A stretch of DNA of 64,000 nt, taken from the NCBI GenBank assembly GCA_046350375.1, contig JAXMAO010000002.1:372001-436000 (forward strand). The letters run 5' to 3'. This document shows, in pieces, positions 1 through 8,704 of the stretch. The stretch comes from JAXMAO01 sp046350375 (GTDB taxonomy: Bacteria > Planctomycetota > Phycisphaerae > UBA1845 > UTPLA1). The translations under genes and the position numbers were made by a program. Below the pieces are notes generated by a model, which saw only the letters and a list, made by a program, of their open reading frames with translations, made no database searches and was not told where the DNA came from. Each line of letters opens with the position of its first letter. The stretch's first letter is position 1.

Positions 1-2734
1 CACGCGATGAATCGGGCGAGATCGGCCTAACTTCGTTCGCCACTTCCTGCGCTCCAAACAGCAGCGTGCTGATCGCCAGCAGCGAGTAGAACCAGCCGCG
101 GGTCTGGTCGAGCGCCTCGCTGATGAAGTCGGCCGGCAGGTTTTCGCCCAGTCGCGCGACGCTGCCGGGCTGGTGCGGAAAGCCCCATTGGGCGAACGGC
201 ATCGCGCCGGAATCGAACCAGCAGTCGATCACCTCGGGCACGCGGCGCATGCGGGCCGCCGGGTCTTTCGGCGACAAGTAGGTGATCGCGTCGATGTAGG
301 GCTTGTGGACCTTGAGATGCTCGCTGAGCTGCGGGTTTTTCTTCTTCGCGGCCTCCCACACCTCGACGCCGGCGAGACCGGGTTTTTTCATCAGCTCGTC
401 CCAGCTCGCGACGGCTTCCATGTGGCCGGTCGTCTCGCACACCCAGATCGGCAGCGGCGTGCCCCAGTAGCGCTCGCGCGAGAGCGACCAGTCGACGTTG
501 TTGGCGAGGAAGTCGCCGAAGCGCCCGCCCTTTCCGTCGGCGTCGCCCTTGATGCCGTCGCGCGGCAGCCAGTTGATCTGCTGATTGTTGGCGAGCATGG
601 CGGCGCGGAACTGTCGCGTGCGGATGAACCAGCTCTGGCGCGGATACTGGATGAGCGGGTCTTCGTCGGCCCGCCAGCAGAAGGGGTACTCGTGGCGGTA
701 CTGCTCCTGATGCAGCAGGAGCGGGATGCCAGAGTCTTTGCAGTACGCCGGCCGCAGGCCGGGGTCTTTCAATTCGTGGATAATGTCCTTGTCGCAGTCC
801 TTGACCCATCGGCCGCGGTACTTTTCGGGGGCGTCGGAGTTGAACGTGCCGTCGGGGGAGACGGCGCAGAAGAGCAGTTCATTATGAGGCGGCGCAAACG
901 TGTCCCAAATGCGTTGCTGCCAGAGGACGTAGTCAACCTCGCCGAACGCCGGGGCCTCATGAACCACGCCTGTGCCGGAATCCAGCGTGACAAATGGCGC
1001 CGACTCGACAGTCCAGGCAAATCGAAGCAATCGCGACTTATCATTTTGGAGCAGTGGCTTCCACTCGCCCATCGGGTCGCCATCGGGCGACTTTGTCCGG
1101 TAGTAGCACTCTGGAAACGGCGGCACATACCGCAGGTCGACCAAGTCACTCCCCTTCAGCGTCCGCTCGACGGTCCACTCTTTCTTGAACTTCTTCGCGA
1201 GTGACTCGACCAGGTCGGCCGCGACGATCAGGCGCTCGTCGGCCTTGGCGTCGTGGACGACGGCGTAGTCGAACTTCTCGTTGACCGCCGCGAACATGTT
1301 CGACAGCAGGGTCCACGGCGTGGTGGTCCAGACCAGGAGTGACACGCGGGGCGCGGCTGAACCCGCCGGCTGAACTACCTCTTCTTGGGGGGCACGGGCT
1401 TTCAGCCCGTGATCTGCGGAACTTGCATCGTGCTCACTCTCGATCCAGACCCAGCGGTAGTTATCCCCTAGGCCGCGTCGACTGGGGTTGCTCGCGATGT
1501 AGGTCAGTTTCTCCTGGAAGTCACTCGGTCCGCGTACGATTCGGTCGAAATATTCTTCCTGCCAAAGCGATCCTTCGGTTCCGCGCAGTTTCTGGATTTC
1601 CCTCGCGGAGTAGCCCTTGATGCTGTGCAACAACTCCGAGATGGACCACCATTTTCCGGGCGACTGCTCCGCGGGCGTGCAGAGCAGGTGCACGTGATCT
1701 GGCATGACGATGACGGCGTGCAGGCTCATGCGAGATCCGTCCCAATGGCGGCAGGCGGCGAGCACGATGTCCCGTTCCCCTTCGCTCAGCTCCCCATGTC
1801 GAAGGCGAAAAGTGAGGAAGCAGGTCGTGCCGCCTTGTTCCCAATGCGGGAGGTTGCGCCGGTGCTGCACCAAATCGGCGCCGACCAGCTTGGACATCGC
1901 GGGAGCAGGTTGGTTGGCCTGGCCCGACACGGGCTGAAAGCCCGTGCCCCCCGGCTGATTGCTGCCCATGCCCGCCGATTGATTGCCCGTGCCCCCCAGA
2001 GATTGCGGATTGCTCTTCCCGGCCATGCCTGGCGGGACGCCCGTACCACCCGAGCCCGGCTTCAATCGCTTCATCAACACCCAGGCGCTCTCCGCCACCA
2101 GCGGAAAACGCACGAACACGCTCGGGTCGTCGACGGTCTTGTAGCCTTGGCCCACTTCGCCGGCCGACAGCGCCGTGCCGCCCTGGGCCCACCACCAGAC
2201 GATCTTGTGACCCTGGTAGAGCAGCCCGGCGTCGAAGAGCGTCTTCAGCGCCCACCAGACGCTCTCGACGTAGCTCTGGTGATAGGTGACGTAGGCCTCT
2301 TCCAGGTTCACCCAGAAGCCCAGCCGGCGCGTGAGCGTCTCCCACTCCCGGGTGTAGCGGAAGACGCTCTCCATGCACTTGTGGATGAACGGTTCGACGC
2401 CGAAAGACTCGATCTCGGCCTTGCTGTGGATCCCCAGCTCCTTGCAGACCTCGACCTCGACCGGCAGGCCGTGGGTGTCCCAGCCGGCCTTGCGCTCGCA
2501 GAAATCGCCGCACATGGTGCGATAGCGCGGGAAGAGGTCCTTGATGGCGCGGGTCAGACAGTGGCCCGGGTGCGGCAGGCCGTTGGCGGTCGGCGGACCC
2601 TCGTAGAAGACGAAGGGCGTGCCGCCGCGGCGCGCGTCGAGCGAGCGCTGGTAGATGGCGTGGCGTTCCCAGAACGCCAGGACCTCGCGCTCGGCGGCCG
2701 GAAAGTCGAACTGTGCCGGAACATCCTTGAACAT
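1..2734 (-). CDS. ileS: Isoleucine--tRNA ligase, 3'-truncated by window edge, with an internal RAYT insertion
   Basis: Charges tRNA-Ile with isoleucine in the cytoplasm. The reading frame is open from the ATG at 2734 (GGGAG upstream) to the window edge, about 911 residues. The class I HIGH motif appears as HPGH near residues 55-58, the editing-domain signature WTTTPWTL near 469-476, and GTGVVHEAPAFGEVDY lies further on. KMSKS would lie beyond the edge. Between the FVRFPLV strand (about residue 206) and LLVWTTTPWT, where the family normally has a short loop, sit about 240 extra residues. They contain a complete RAYT-type transposase domain (about residues 280-440) and REP-encoded peptides. No stop or frameshift interrupts the junctions. 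The last visible residues after STLLFG (AQEVANEVRPISPDSSR) also do not look like IleRS and may start a second insertion. The family call is certain; whether the protein still works is unknown. Confidence 0.95.
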   Translation of the reverse strand, partial: MFKDVPAQFDFPAAEREVLAFWERHAIYQRSLDARRGGTPFVFYEGPPTANGLPHPGHCLTRAIKDLFPRYRTMCGDFCERKAGWDTHGLPVEVEVCKELGIHSKAEIESFGVEPFIHKCMESVFRYTREWETLTRRLGFWVNLEEAYVTYHQSYVESVWWALKTLFDAGLLYQGHKIVWWWAQGGTALSAGEVGQGYKTVDDPSVFVRFPLVAESAWVLMKRLKPGSGGTGVPPGMAGKSNPQSLGGTGNQSAGMGSNQPGGTGFQPVSGQANQPAPAMSKLVGADLVQHRRNLPHWEQGGTTCFLTFRLRHGELSEGERDIVLAACRHWDGSRMSLHAVIVMPDHVHLLCTPAEQSPGKWWSISELLHSIKGYSAREIQKLRGTEGSLWQEEYFDRIVRGPSDFQEKLTYIASNPSRRGLGDNYRWVWIESEHDASSADHGLKARAPQEEVVQPAGSAAPRVSLLVWTTTPWTLLSNMFAAVNEKFDYAVVHDAKADERLIVAADLVESLAKKFKKEWTVERTLKGSDLVDLRYVPPFPECYYRTKSPDGDPMGEWKPLLQNDKSRLLRFAWTVESAPFVTLDSGTGVVHEAPAFGEVDYVLWQQRIWDTFAPPHNELLFCAVSPDGTFNSDAPEKYRGRWVKDCDKDIIHELKDPGLRPAYCKDSGIPLLLHQEQYRHEYPFCWRADEDPLIQYPRQSWFIRTRQFRAAMLANNQQINWLPRDGIKGDADGKGGRFGDFLANNVDWSLSRERYWGTPLPIWVCETTGHMEAVASWDELMKKPGLAGVEVWEAAKKKNPQLSEHLKVHKPYIDAITYLSPKDPAARMRRVPEVIDCWFDSGAMPFAQWGFPHQPGSVARLGENLPADFISEALDQTRGWFYSLLAISTLLFGAQEVANEVRPISPDSSR
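1393..1411. repeat. REP palindrome, left copy
   Basis: A 19-base near-perfect palindrome, cacgggctttcagcccgtg, that can fold into an 8-bp stem. It is the exact reverse complement of the copy at 1928-1946, so the two flank the RAYT domain as inverted repeats. Read in the ileS frame it encodes HGLKAR, a peptide commonly seen where such repeats lie in planctomycete genes. Confidence 0.85.
1928..1946. repeat. REP palindrome, right copy, with degenerate partial copies beyond it
   Basis: The palindrome cacgggctgaaagcccgtg is the reverse complement of the one at 1393-1411. In the ileS frame it reads GTGFQPVSG. The block gcccgtgcccccc recurs next to it (about 1940-1952 and 1985-1997), and a more degenerate version lies near 2034. 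These give GGTG repeats in the translated product, so this end carries several decayed REP halves rather than one clean copy. Confidence 0.8.
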
Positions 2735-2884
2735 CACCGCTCCCAAGACCAGGCCGGGCCTGTGAAACGCGGAATAATAACGCAATCGGCCGACGTTCGC
2801 CGGGGCGGTGCGGCTGCCGGCCGGCCGGGCCGGCAAGTTGAATTCGGCGCTCAATCCGCGGTGGACGCCGGGTGGCCGCGCCCT

Positions 2885-3952
2885 ATGCTGATCCGCGTGC
2901 GAACGCTCCCGCCATACAGCGAGATGGTTCGGGCCGCCATGCGGCGCGACCGCGACTATGACGGCGTCTTCTTCATCGCCGTCCGCACCACGGGCGTCTT
3001 CTGCCGGCTCGGCTGCCCGGCGCGGCTGCCGCGACCGGAGAACGTCGAGTTCTTCCCGACCCCCGACGCCGCGCAGCGCGCCGGTTATCGCGCCTGCCGG
3101 CGCTGCCGGCCGCTGGAGCCGAGCGACGCCACGCCGGAATGGATCGCGCCGCTGTTGCAGCGGCTGGGCTCGGCCGGCGGCGCGCCGCTGCGCGACCGCG
3201 ACCTGCGCGCCCGCGGCATCGACCCGGCCCGCGCGCGGCGGTTCTTCCGGCGGCGCTATGGAACGACGTTTCTGGCTTACGCCCGCGGCCGGCGGATCGG
3301 CCGGGCACTCGACCAGCTGAAGAAAGGAAGTCGCATGATTCAGGCCGCGCTCGACGCCGGATATCAATCGCCCAGCGGGTTCAGCGCCGCGGTGAGCCGA
3401 CTGGTCGGCCGCCGACCCGCGCGCCACGCCGTCGCGCTGGCGACGCAACTGCTCGACAGCCCGCTCGGCCCGCTGCTGGCGGCGTTTCGCGAGAATCGGC
3501 TGGCCGCGCTCGAGTTCGTCGCCGGGCGCGTGATGAAGACTTTCCTGGCCGAACTGGGGGCGCGGTTCGACGCCGCCGTCGTGCCCGGAACCGGGCCGCA
3601 CTTCGACCGGCTCCGCATCCAGATGGGCGAGTACTTCACCGGCCAGCGGACGCGATTCAACCTGACGCTGGCCGAGACGGGAACGCCGTTTCAGCGCCGC
3701 GTGTGGAACGCCTTGTGCGAGATTCCGTACGGCCAGACCCGGTCGTATCGCGACATCGCACGTCGGGTCGGCTCGCCGGCGGCGGTTCGCGCGGTCGGTC
3801 AGGCCAACGGGCGCAACCCGATCGCGATCGTCGTTCCGTGTCATCGCGTGGTGAACGCCGACGGCTCGCTCGGCGGCTATGGCGGCGAGCCGTGGCGGAA
3901 GCGATTCCTGCTCGACCTCGAACAGTCGACGCTGAACGCGACGCGCGCATGA
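2885..3952 (+). CDS. ada: Ada: bifunctional methylphosphotriester sensor/transcriptional activator and O6-methylguanine-DNA methyltransferase
   Basis: Suicide repair enzyme that removes methyl groups from DNA and, once methylated, activates the adaptive response. It has 355 residues, the usual full-length size. The N-terminal Ada zinc domain has four cysteines at 40, 44, 71 and 74 (FCRLGC...CRRC), Cys40 being the expected methyl acceptor. A short AraC-type helix-turn-helix follows (about 85-180), then the MGMT domain with the PCHR active site, Cys319. The ATG at 2885 was chosen because it places LPPYSEMVRAAMRRD where known Ada proteins start; no strong Shine-Dalgarno is visible. It is divergent from ileS across 150 bp. 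All key residues are present. Confidence 0.95.
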   Translation: MLIRVRTLPPYSEMVRAAMRRDRDYDGVFFIAVRTTGVFCRLGCPARLPRPENVEFFPTPDAAQRAGYRACRRCRPLEPSDATPEWIAPLLQRLGSAGGAPLRDRDLRARGIDPARARRFFRRRYGTTFLAYARGRRIGRALDQLKKGSRMIQAALDAGYQSPSGFSAAVSRLVGRRPARHAVALATQLLDSPLGPLLAAFRENRLAALEFVAGRVMKTFLAELGARFDAAVVPGTGPHFDRLRIQMGEYFTGQRTRFNLTLAETGTPFQRRVWNALCEIPYGQTRSYRDIARRVGSPAAVRAVGQANGRNPIAIVVPCHRVVNADGSLGGYGGEPWRKRFLLDLEQSTLNATRA

Positions 3953-4006
3953 GCGATCGTCCGGCGCGGCGCCGCCGCGCGACGCGCGCCCGACGGAGGA
4001 GGATCG

Positions 4007-5422
4007 ATGGAGCCGGACCCACCCTGGCGGCCGGCGCTGGAAGGCGCGCTGGCCCACGCGATGCGCCACCTGGGCGCGCTCGATACCAACCCGGTCGCGG
4101 CGCCGGCGTCGCCGGCCGAGCTGCGCGCCCGCCTGGCGCGGCCGCTGCCGGAAACCGGACTGGACGCGCGACAGGTTCTCGACGAGCTGGTCGCCGACGC
4201 GGCGCCGGGTCTGCATGGCTCGGCGGGCGGGCGGTTCTTCGGCTGGGTCATCGGCGGCACGGTGCCCGCGGCGCTGGCGGCCGACTGGATGACCTCCACC
4301 TGGGATCAGAACGCGGCGCTGCACGCGTGCGGACCGGCGGCGGCCGTGGTCGAAGAGGTCTGCGGCGAATGGCTGAAGGAGCTGCTGGCGCTGCCGCGCG
4401 ACACCAGCTTCGCGCTGGTGACCGGGACCACGCTGGCCCACGTCACTTGCCTGGCCGCGGCGCGGCATGCCCTGCTTGCGGCGCGCGGCTGGAACGTGGA
4501 AGAGCGCGGCCTGTGCGGCGCGCCGCCCGTTCGCATTCTGAGCGGCAGCGAGCGGCACGCATCGGTCGACCGCGCGGTGCAACTGCTCGGACTCGGCCGG
4601 GCGTCGATCGTGACACTGCCGACCGACGACCGTGGCGTGCTGCCGCCGGCGGTGCTGAAGCAGGCGCTCGACGAGCAGCCCGGCGCGCCGACGCTCGTCG
4701 TGCTCCAGGCGGGCGACCTGTGCATCGGCGCGTTCGATCCCTTTTCTGAGCTGATCCCGCTCGCGCGCGCGAAACAGGCCTGGGTGCACGTCGACGGCGC
4801 GTTCGGCCTGTGGGTCGCCACCAGCGCGGCGCTGCGACACCTGGTGAGGGATGTTTCGCTGGCCGATTCGTGGACGGTCGACGGGCACAAGTGGCTTAAC
4901 GTGCCCTACGACTGCGGCTATGCCTTCGTCGCGGATGCGGCGGCGCATCGCGCGGCGCTGGGGCTGCGGGCGAGTTACCTCGTTCACGCCGCCGCCGCCC
5001 GCGACCAGATCGACTGGAACCCGGAGTGGTCGCGGCGCGGGCGCGGCTTTGCGACGTACGCCGCGATCCGCCAGCTGGGGCGCAGCGGCATCGCCGAACT
5101 GGTCGAGCGGACCTGCCGCCACGCGCGATCTCTCGTCCAGCGGATCGGGGCGCTGGACGGCGCGACAGTGGTCTGGGAACCGCAGATCAATCAGGGGCTG
5201 GTGCGGTTTCTCGATCGCCGGGCCGGCGCGACCGAGGAGGACCACGACCGGCGAACCGACGCCGTGACCGCGGCGATTTTGCGGTCGGGCGCGGCACTCT
5301 TCAGCAACACGACCTGGCGCGGGCGGCGCTGCATGCGCGTCTCGGTCGTCAGCTGGCGGACGAGCGACGCCGACGTGGAGCGGGTCGTCGCGGCGGTCGA
5401 GCGGGCTATTCAGGATGGCTGA
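4007..5422 (+). CDS. PLP-dependent group II decarboxylase family protein
   Basis: A 471-residue fold-type I PLP enzyme related to aromatic-amino-acid, glutamate and diaminobutyrate decarboxylases. The Schiff-base lysine is K295 in VDGHKWLNVPYDCGY. The GTxxA-like phosphate-binding stretch (VTGTTLAHV, about residues 143-151) and the HVDGAFG aspartate upstream are present. The start is supported by a GGAGGA Shine-Dalgarno six bases before the ATG. It lies 54 bp after ada on the same strand with no obvious functional link. The substrate cannot be read from the sequence; many actinobacterial and planctomycete members are annotated only as aspartate aminotransferase family. Confidence 0.88.
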   Translation: MEPDPPWRPALEGALAHAMRHLGALDTNPVAAPASPAELRARLARPLPETGLDARQVLDELVADAAPGLHGSAGGRFFGWVIGGTVPAALAADWMTSTWDQNAALHACGPAAAVVEEVCGEWLKELLALPRDTSFALVTGTTLAHVTCLAAARHALLAARGWNVEERGLCGAPPVRILSGSERHASVDRAVQLLGLGRASIVTLPTDDRGVLPPAVLKQALDEQPGAPTLVVLQAGDLCIGAFDPFSELIPLARAKQAWVHVDGAFGLWVATSAALRHLVRDVSLADSWTVDGHKWLNVPYDCGYAFVADAAAHRAALGLRASYLVHAAAARDQIDWNPEWSRRGRGFATYAAIRQLGRSGIAELVERTCRHARSLVQRIGALDGATVVWEPQINQGLVRFLDRRAGATEEDHDRRTDAVTAAILRSGAALFSNTTWRGRRCMRVSVVSWRTSDADVERVVAAVERAIQDG

Positions 5423-5432
5423 CCCGCGATCC

Positions 5433-5804
5433 TCACGAATTATCGCGGGCGGCGCGCTGTCGCGGGCCGCGTTCGAGATGGAAGCGATGCAGCAGCCGAT
5501 GCAGCACCGGCACAAACAGGATCGCGGCGACGGTCAGGAAGATGACGCCGGAGAAGAGCGCATAGGCCGACGCGAACAACTTGCCGGCGTTGGTGTGCAG
5601 TTCGGAGACCGGCCCCATGCCGCCCAGGATCATCGACGCGTTGAGCGTCGCGTCGATCCACGACTGGCTCTCCAGCACGCGATAACCCAGGATGCCGATC
5701 GCCAGCGAGCCCGCGACCACCGCGGCGGCCGATGCGCCGGTCCGCGCCAGCCGCAGCATGAACTTCGCCGTCGACAGCAGCTGCTCGGATCGATGCTCGA
5801 ACAT
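5433..5804 (-). CDS. Small two-helix membrane protein, function unknown
   Basis: A 123-residue protein with two hydrophobic segments, about residues 25-45 and 75-100, separated by a polar stretch (WIDATLNASMILGGMGPVSELHT) and ending in an Arg/His-rich tail. The two-helix layout with a Gly-rich connecting loop resembles small channel-like membrane proteins, but no defining motif is present. The ATG at 5804 has GGGAGAA about eight bases upstream; an ATG at 5819 is a weaker alternative. It follows the S41 peptidase gene on the same strand after 38 bp and converges on the decarboxylase gene. Confidence 0.65.
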   Translation of the reverse strand: MFEHRSEQLLSTAKFMLRLARTGASAAAVVAGSLAIGILGYRVLESQSWIDATLNASMILGGMGPVSELHTNAGKLFASAYALFSGVIFLTVAAILFVPVLHRLLHRFHLERGPRQRAARDNS

Positions 5805-5842
5805 CGCGAGTTCTCCCATGCGGGCCGGCGGTGTTGGCCCGC

Positions 5843-7144
5843 TCAGCGCGCCGGCAGCGGAGCCGACGCCACCCGCTCGACCAGCGCCGCGTCCAGGACC
5901 GGGTCGCGCCCGGCAAGCCAGTCGTCGATCGTCGGTTCGACCGCCACGTCCGGCGTGACCGACTCCGGGTCGGCCGGCACAAGCCTGAAATAGCGCGTCG
6001 AGTAGGCGACGTGCAGCCGGCAGTGCGGCAGCTCGAAGGTGCGGACCTCGCCGTAGGCGTTGGGCTTTCCGCCGGTGGGCTCGCCGACCAGCACGGCCCC
6101 GGCGCGGCGCAGCTCGAGGGCGTTCATCATCGCCGACGAATAGGTCCCGCGGCCGATCAGCACGCGCACCGCGCCGCGCGACCAGAGCGCCGGTCGCAGC
6201 AGGAGGCCGGCGCGAAACGGCAGCAGCACGGCCGAGTTTCCGCCGCCGTTGCGTCGCAGATCGACCACGACGATGCGCGGGCGGAGGCGATCGAAGTCGC
6301 GCCACATCTTCCCGCACACCGCGCGGAAGCGGGCCGCGTCGTCGCAGCGGTTGTAGGCCAGGTAGAGCGCCGAACGGTCGGGCAAAAACTCATACCAGTA
6401 AGGCTCGCGGCGGTGCTCGGCGAACGGCGGGGCGCGTCGCCCGCTGGCGGGGCGCGACGCGCCGACGGCCGGCGCCGGCGCGGCGTTGAATCGCCGCTCG
6501 CGGCCCGCCGCGTCGACGAAGGTCTGCGGAACGCTGTCGCCGCGCGGAGCGATGCCGGCCGCCATCAGCAGCCGCGGAATCGTCAGCAGCTGCGGCGCCA
6601 CGTCGTGGCGCTCGGCAACATTCTGCCATGGCCAGAAGTCGCCCAGGCGCTGCTCGATCGTCGCGACGTCGGTCGCGGCCACCCGCGTCAGCCGCGCGCC
6701 GTGCAACCCCGATTCGGCCGGCGCGCCGACGCAGTAGTAGCCGTCGCGGAACCAGCCCAGTCGCAGCGGCGCGGCGGCGAACTGCGGCAGCTCACCGATC
6801 TCCTGAATGCCGGTGTGGGCGTCGCCGATCATCGCGGTCAGGTGCATCAGTCCGGCAATGATCTGCGAATCGTCGAACGCCGGAATGTCGCGATCGAGCG
6901 CCGCGACCGCCGCGACGAACCGGGCCCGCGGACAGTGAAAGAACGGAGCGACGTGCCGCGCCGGCAGCTCGTGCGCCAGAAAGGCCAGGTCGGCGCGCCA
7001 GCGGGCGTCGCGCGGCGTTTCGCCGGGGCGCGGCGGCCGATCGACGCGCGGCGCGGCACAGCCGCACGGCAGCAGCGCGGCGAGCAGCAACGTTGCGACG
7101 TGCGACCGGCGTCGTCGATCGTCGAACGCGGGCATGTGCGTCAC
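5843..7144 (-). CDS. S41 family peptidase (tail-specific protease type), exported
   Basis: A 433-residue protein with an N-terminal hydrophobic leader ending in cysteines (ALLPCGC), so probably exported and possibly lipid-anchored, although the lipobox is poor. The C-terminal half carries the S41 catalytic core: VVVDLRRNGGG, then GRGTYSSAMMNAL with the candidate nucleophilic serine, and GEPTGGKPNAYGE with the lysine-containing loop. The N-terminal half has FDDSQIIAGLMHLTAMIGDAHTG, typical of this subgroup. No PDZ domain is evident. Its ATG overlaps the stop of the upstream MATE gene (ATGA), so the two are probably translationally coupled. Confidence 0.85.
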   Translation of the reverse strand: MTHMPAFDDRRRRSHVATLLLAALLPCGCAAPRVDRPPRPGETPRDARWRADLAFLAHELPARHVAPFFHCPRARFVAAVAALDRDIPAFDDSQIIAGLMHLTAMIGDAHTGIQEIGELPQFAAAPLRLGWFRDGYYCVGAPAESGLHGARLTRVAATDVATIEQRLGDFWPWQNVAERHDVAPQLLTIPRLLMAAGIAPRGDSVPQTFVDAAGRERRFNAAPAPAVGASRPASGRRAPPFAEHRREPYWYEFLPDRSALYLAYNRCDDAARFRAVCGKMWRDFDRLRPRIVVVDLRRNGGGNSAVLLPFRAGLLLRPALWSRGAVRVLIGRGTYSSAMMNALELRRAGAVLVGEPTGGKPNAYGEVRTFELPHCRLHVAYSTRYFRLVPADPESVTPDVAVEPTIDDWLAGRDPVLDAALVERVASAPLPAR

Positions 7145-8604
7145 TCGCCTCCGACGGCCGGCACGGGCAGCGCAGGCGCCGCGATCGTCGCGGCCCCGTC
7201 GTGCGCCGCGGCGGCGTCAAACAACCGGATGCGCCGCCAGCCGCCGCGGGCGAAGCGCACCCAGAGCGTCAGGCCGAAGAGGATGACGTAGATCGCGCAC
7301 ATCATCCAGGGGCCGTGCAGCCCCAGGCCGGGGGCAAACCGCGCCACCAGCCAGCCGCCCAGCACGAAGACGCCCCAGGCGTAGGCGATCACGGCGACGG
7401 CCGGCGCGCGGGTGTCGCCCGCGCCCCGCAGCGCCGCGCCGAAGATGATGCCCATGCCGTCGAAGGCCTGGAAGATCGCCGCCCACGAGAGCGCCGCGCC
7501 GCCCAGTGCCAGCACGGCCGCGTCCGCGTTGAAGGCCCGCACGAGCGGCCCGCGACCCACGACAAAGACCGCCCCCACCAGCGCGGTGTAGCCGGTGCAC
7601 ATCGCCAGCGCCGCGCGCGTTCGCAACGCCGCCAGCTCGGGCCGACCCTGTCCGATGGCGTGACCGACCAGCGACGTCAGCGCCCAACCCACGCCGGCCG
7701 CCGGCATGAACGCGACGAAGGTGTATTGCACGGCGATGTTGCTGGCCGCCATGGCGCCGGTTCCGAAGCGCCCCATGATGCCGCTCATGAACAGCCCCCA
7801 GGCCGACAGGTCGAGCATCCACTGCACGCTGGTCGGCAGCCCGATGCGGAACATCCTCGCGATCCGCGACCACGACGGGCGCCACGCCGCGCGCGTGGCG
7901 TAGCGTTCGGCAAACGCCGGCGAGAGGAACACCGCCGCCAGCAGCGCCGCCCGCAGGCACCAGCCGATGACCGTCGCCAGCGCCGAGCCGGCTACGCCCA
8001 TCCGCGGAAGGCCGGCGTGACCGAAGATCAGCAACCAGTTCAGCAGCGTGTTTGAAACCAGCGAGACCAGCACCGACAGCGTGCTGACCCCCGGGCGCTG
8101 CACGCCATTGAAGAAGCCGTCCAGTCCCCAGACCATCATCGACGGGCCGATCGACCAGAGCGCGACCCGCGCGAAGGCCGTCTCGGCGGCCATGACGGCC
8201 GGCGCATGACCCAGCGCCGCGAACAGGCGCGGCGCCAGCCAGTGCACCGGCAGCAGCGCGATCGTGAACACGCCGGCAAGGTAGATCGTCTGCCAGGCGT
8301 AGGCGCCGGCCTCGCGCGGCTGGCCGCGCCCGAGCGACTGTGCGACAAACGTGGTTGAGCTGATCGCGATGCCGTTGCCGGCCGCCATGATCGAGAACAC
8401 CAGGAACGACGCCGGCGACACGCCCGCCTGGGCGTCGGTGCCCAGCCACGAGACCATCCAGAAGTCGATGAACCCCATCAGCATCCGGCCGATGTTGGTG
8501 CCGACGTTGGGCAGCGCCAGCCGCAAGATGCGCCGCGCCTCGGAGCCGAACGACTCGGTCGCGGCGGGGGAAGGGCCCAGGTCGACGGGCGTGGCCGCGC
8601 TCAT
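7141..8604 (-). CDS. MATE family efflux transporter
   Basis: A 487-residue inner-membrane protein with about 12 predicted transmembrane segments in two related halves, as in multidrug and toxic compound extrusion proteins that export cations or drugs in exchange for Na+ or H+. The first half starts with ALPNVGTNIGRMLMGFIDFWMVSWLG, the typical MATE helix 1 region. The ATG at 8604 has GGAGGG seven bases upstream and is preferred over the in-frame start at 8661. It overlaps the S41 peptidase gene by four bases. The substrate is unknown. Confidence 0.92.
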   Translation of the reverse strand: MSAATPVDLGPSPAATESFGSEARRILRLALPNVGTNIGRMLMGFIDFWMVSWLGTDAQAGVSPASFLVFSIMAAGNGIAISSTTFVAQSLGRGQPREAGAYAWQTIYLAGVFTIALLPVHWLAPRLFAALGHAPAVMAAETAFARVALWSIGPSMMVWGLDGFFNGVQRPGVSTLSVLVSLVSNTLLNWLLIFGHAGLPRMGVAGSALATVIGWCLRAALLAAVFLSPAFAERYATRAAWRPSWSRIARMFRIGLPTSVQWMLDLSAWGLFMSGIMGRFGTGAMAASNIAVQYTFVAFMPAAGVGWALTSLVGHAIGQGRPELAALRTRAALAMCTGYTALVGAVFVVGRGPLVRAFNADAAVLALGGAALSWAAIFQAFDGMGIIFGAALRGAGDTRAPAVAVIAYAWGVFVLGGWLVARFAPGLGLHGPWMMCAIYVILFGLTLWVRFARGGWRRIRLFDAAAAHDGAATIAAPALPVPAVGGE

Positions 8605-8634
8605 GACATTCCCTCCGCGTCCGGGCGCGGGCCA

Positions 8635-8667
8635 GAAAAAAACCGCGCGGCCTGGTTGCACGCGCGG
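8635..8667 (-). terminator. Rho-independent terminator after the NifU-like gene
   Basis: Read leftward, a 7-bp perfect GC stem (CCGCGCG / CGCGCGG, loop of 11) is followed directly by seven T residues. It lies 38 bp past the stop of the NifU-like gene and just before the MATE start, so it separates the two transcripts. Confidence 0.85.
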
Positions 8668-8704
8668 ATGAAGTTGTCGCTTCCACGATTGCCCGACGTC
8701 GACG

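Larger units (their letters stand above)
1393..1946 (-). mobile_element. RAYT (REP-associated tyrosine transposase) cassette embedded in frame in ileS
   Basis: RAYTs are single-strand DNA transposases of the Y1/HUH group that process REP palindromes. Here the domain could start at its own ATG at 1897, in the same frame as ileS, and runs to about 1425 (roughly 158 residues). It shows the family's RRNLPHW opening, the HUH motif as His-Val-His in MPDHVHLL (residues 347-349 of the ileS frame), LLHSIKGYSA, LWQEEYFDRIVR, and a YIASNP motif whose tyrosine is a likely catalytic residue. An inverted pair of REP palindromes bounds it at 1393-1411 and 1928-1946. It has no stop codon of its own and continues into the synthetase. 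The transposase assignment is secure; activity and independent translation are not shown. Confidence 0.88.

Noticed and set aside
1521..2513. A 330-codon leftward open frame
   Set aside because: Overlaps ileS in another frame on the same strand; ileS shows continuous family motifs and the RAYT domain, this frame shows none.
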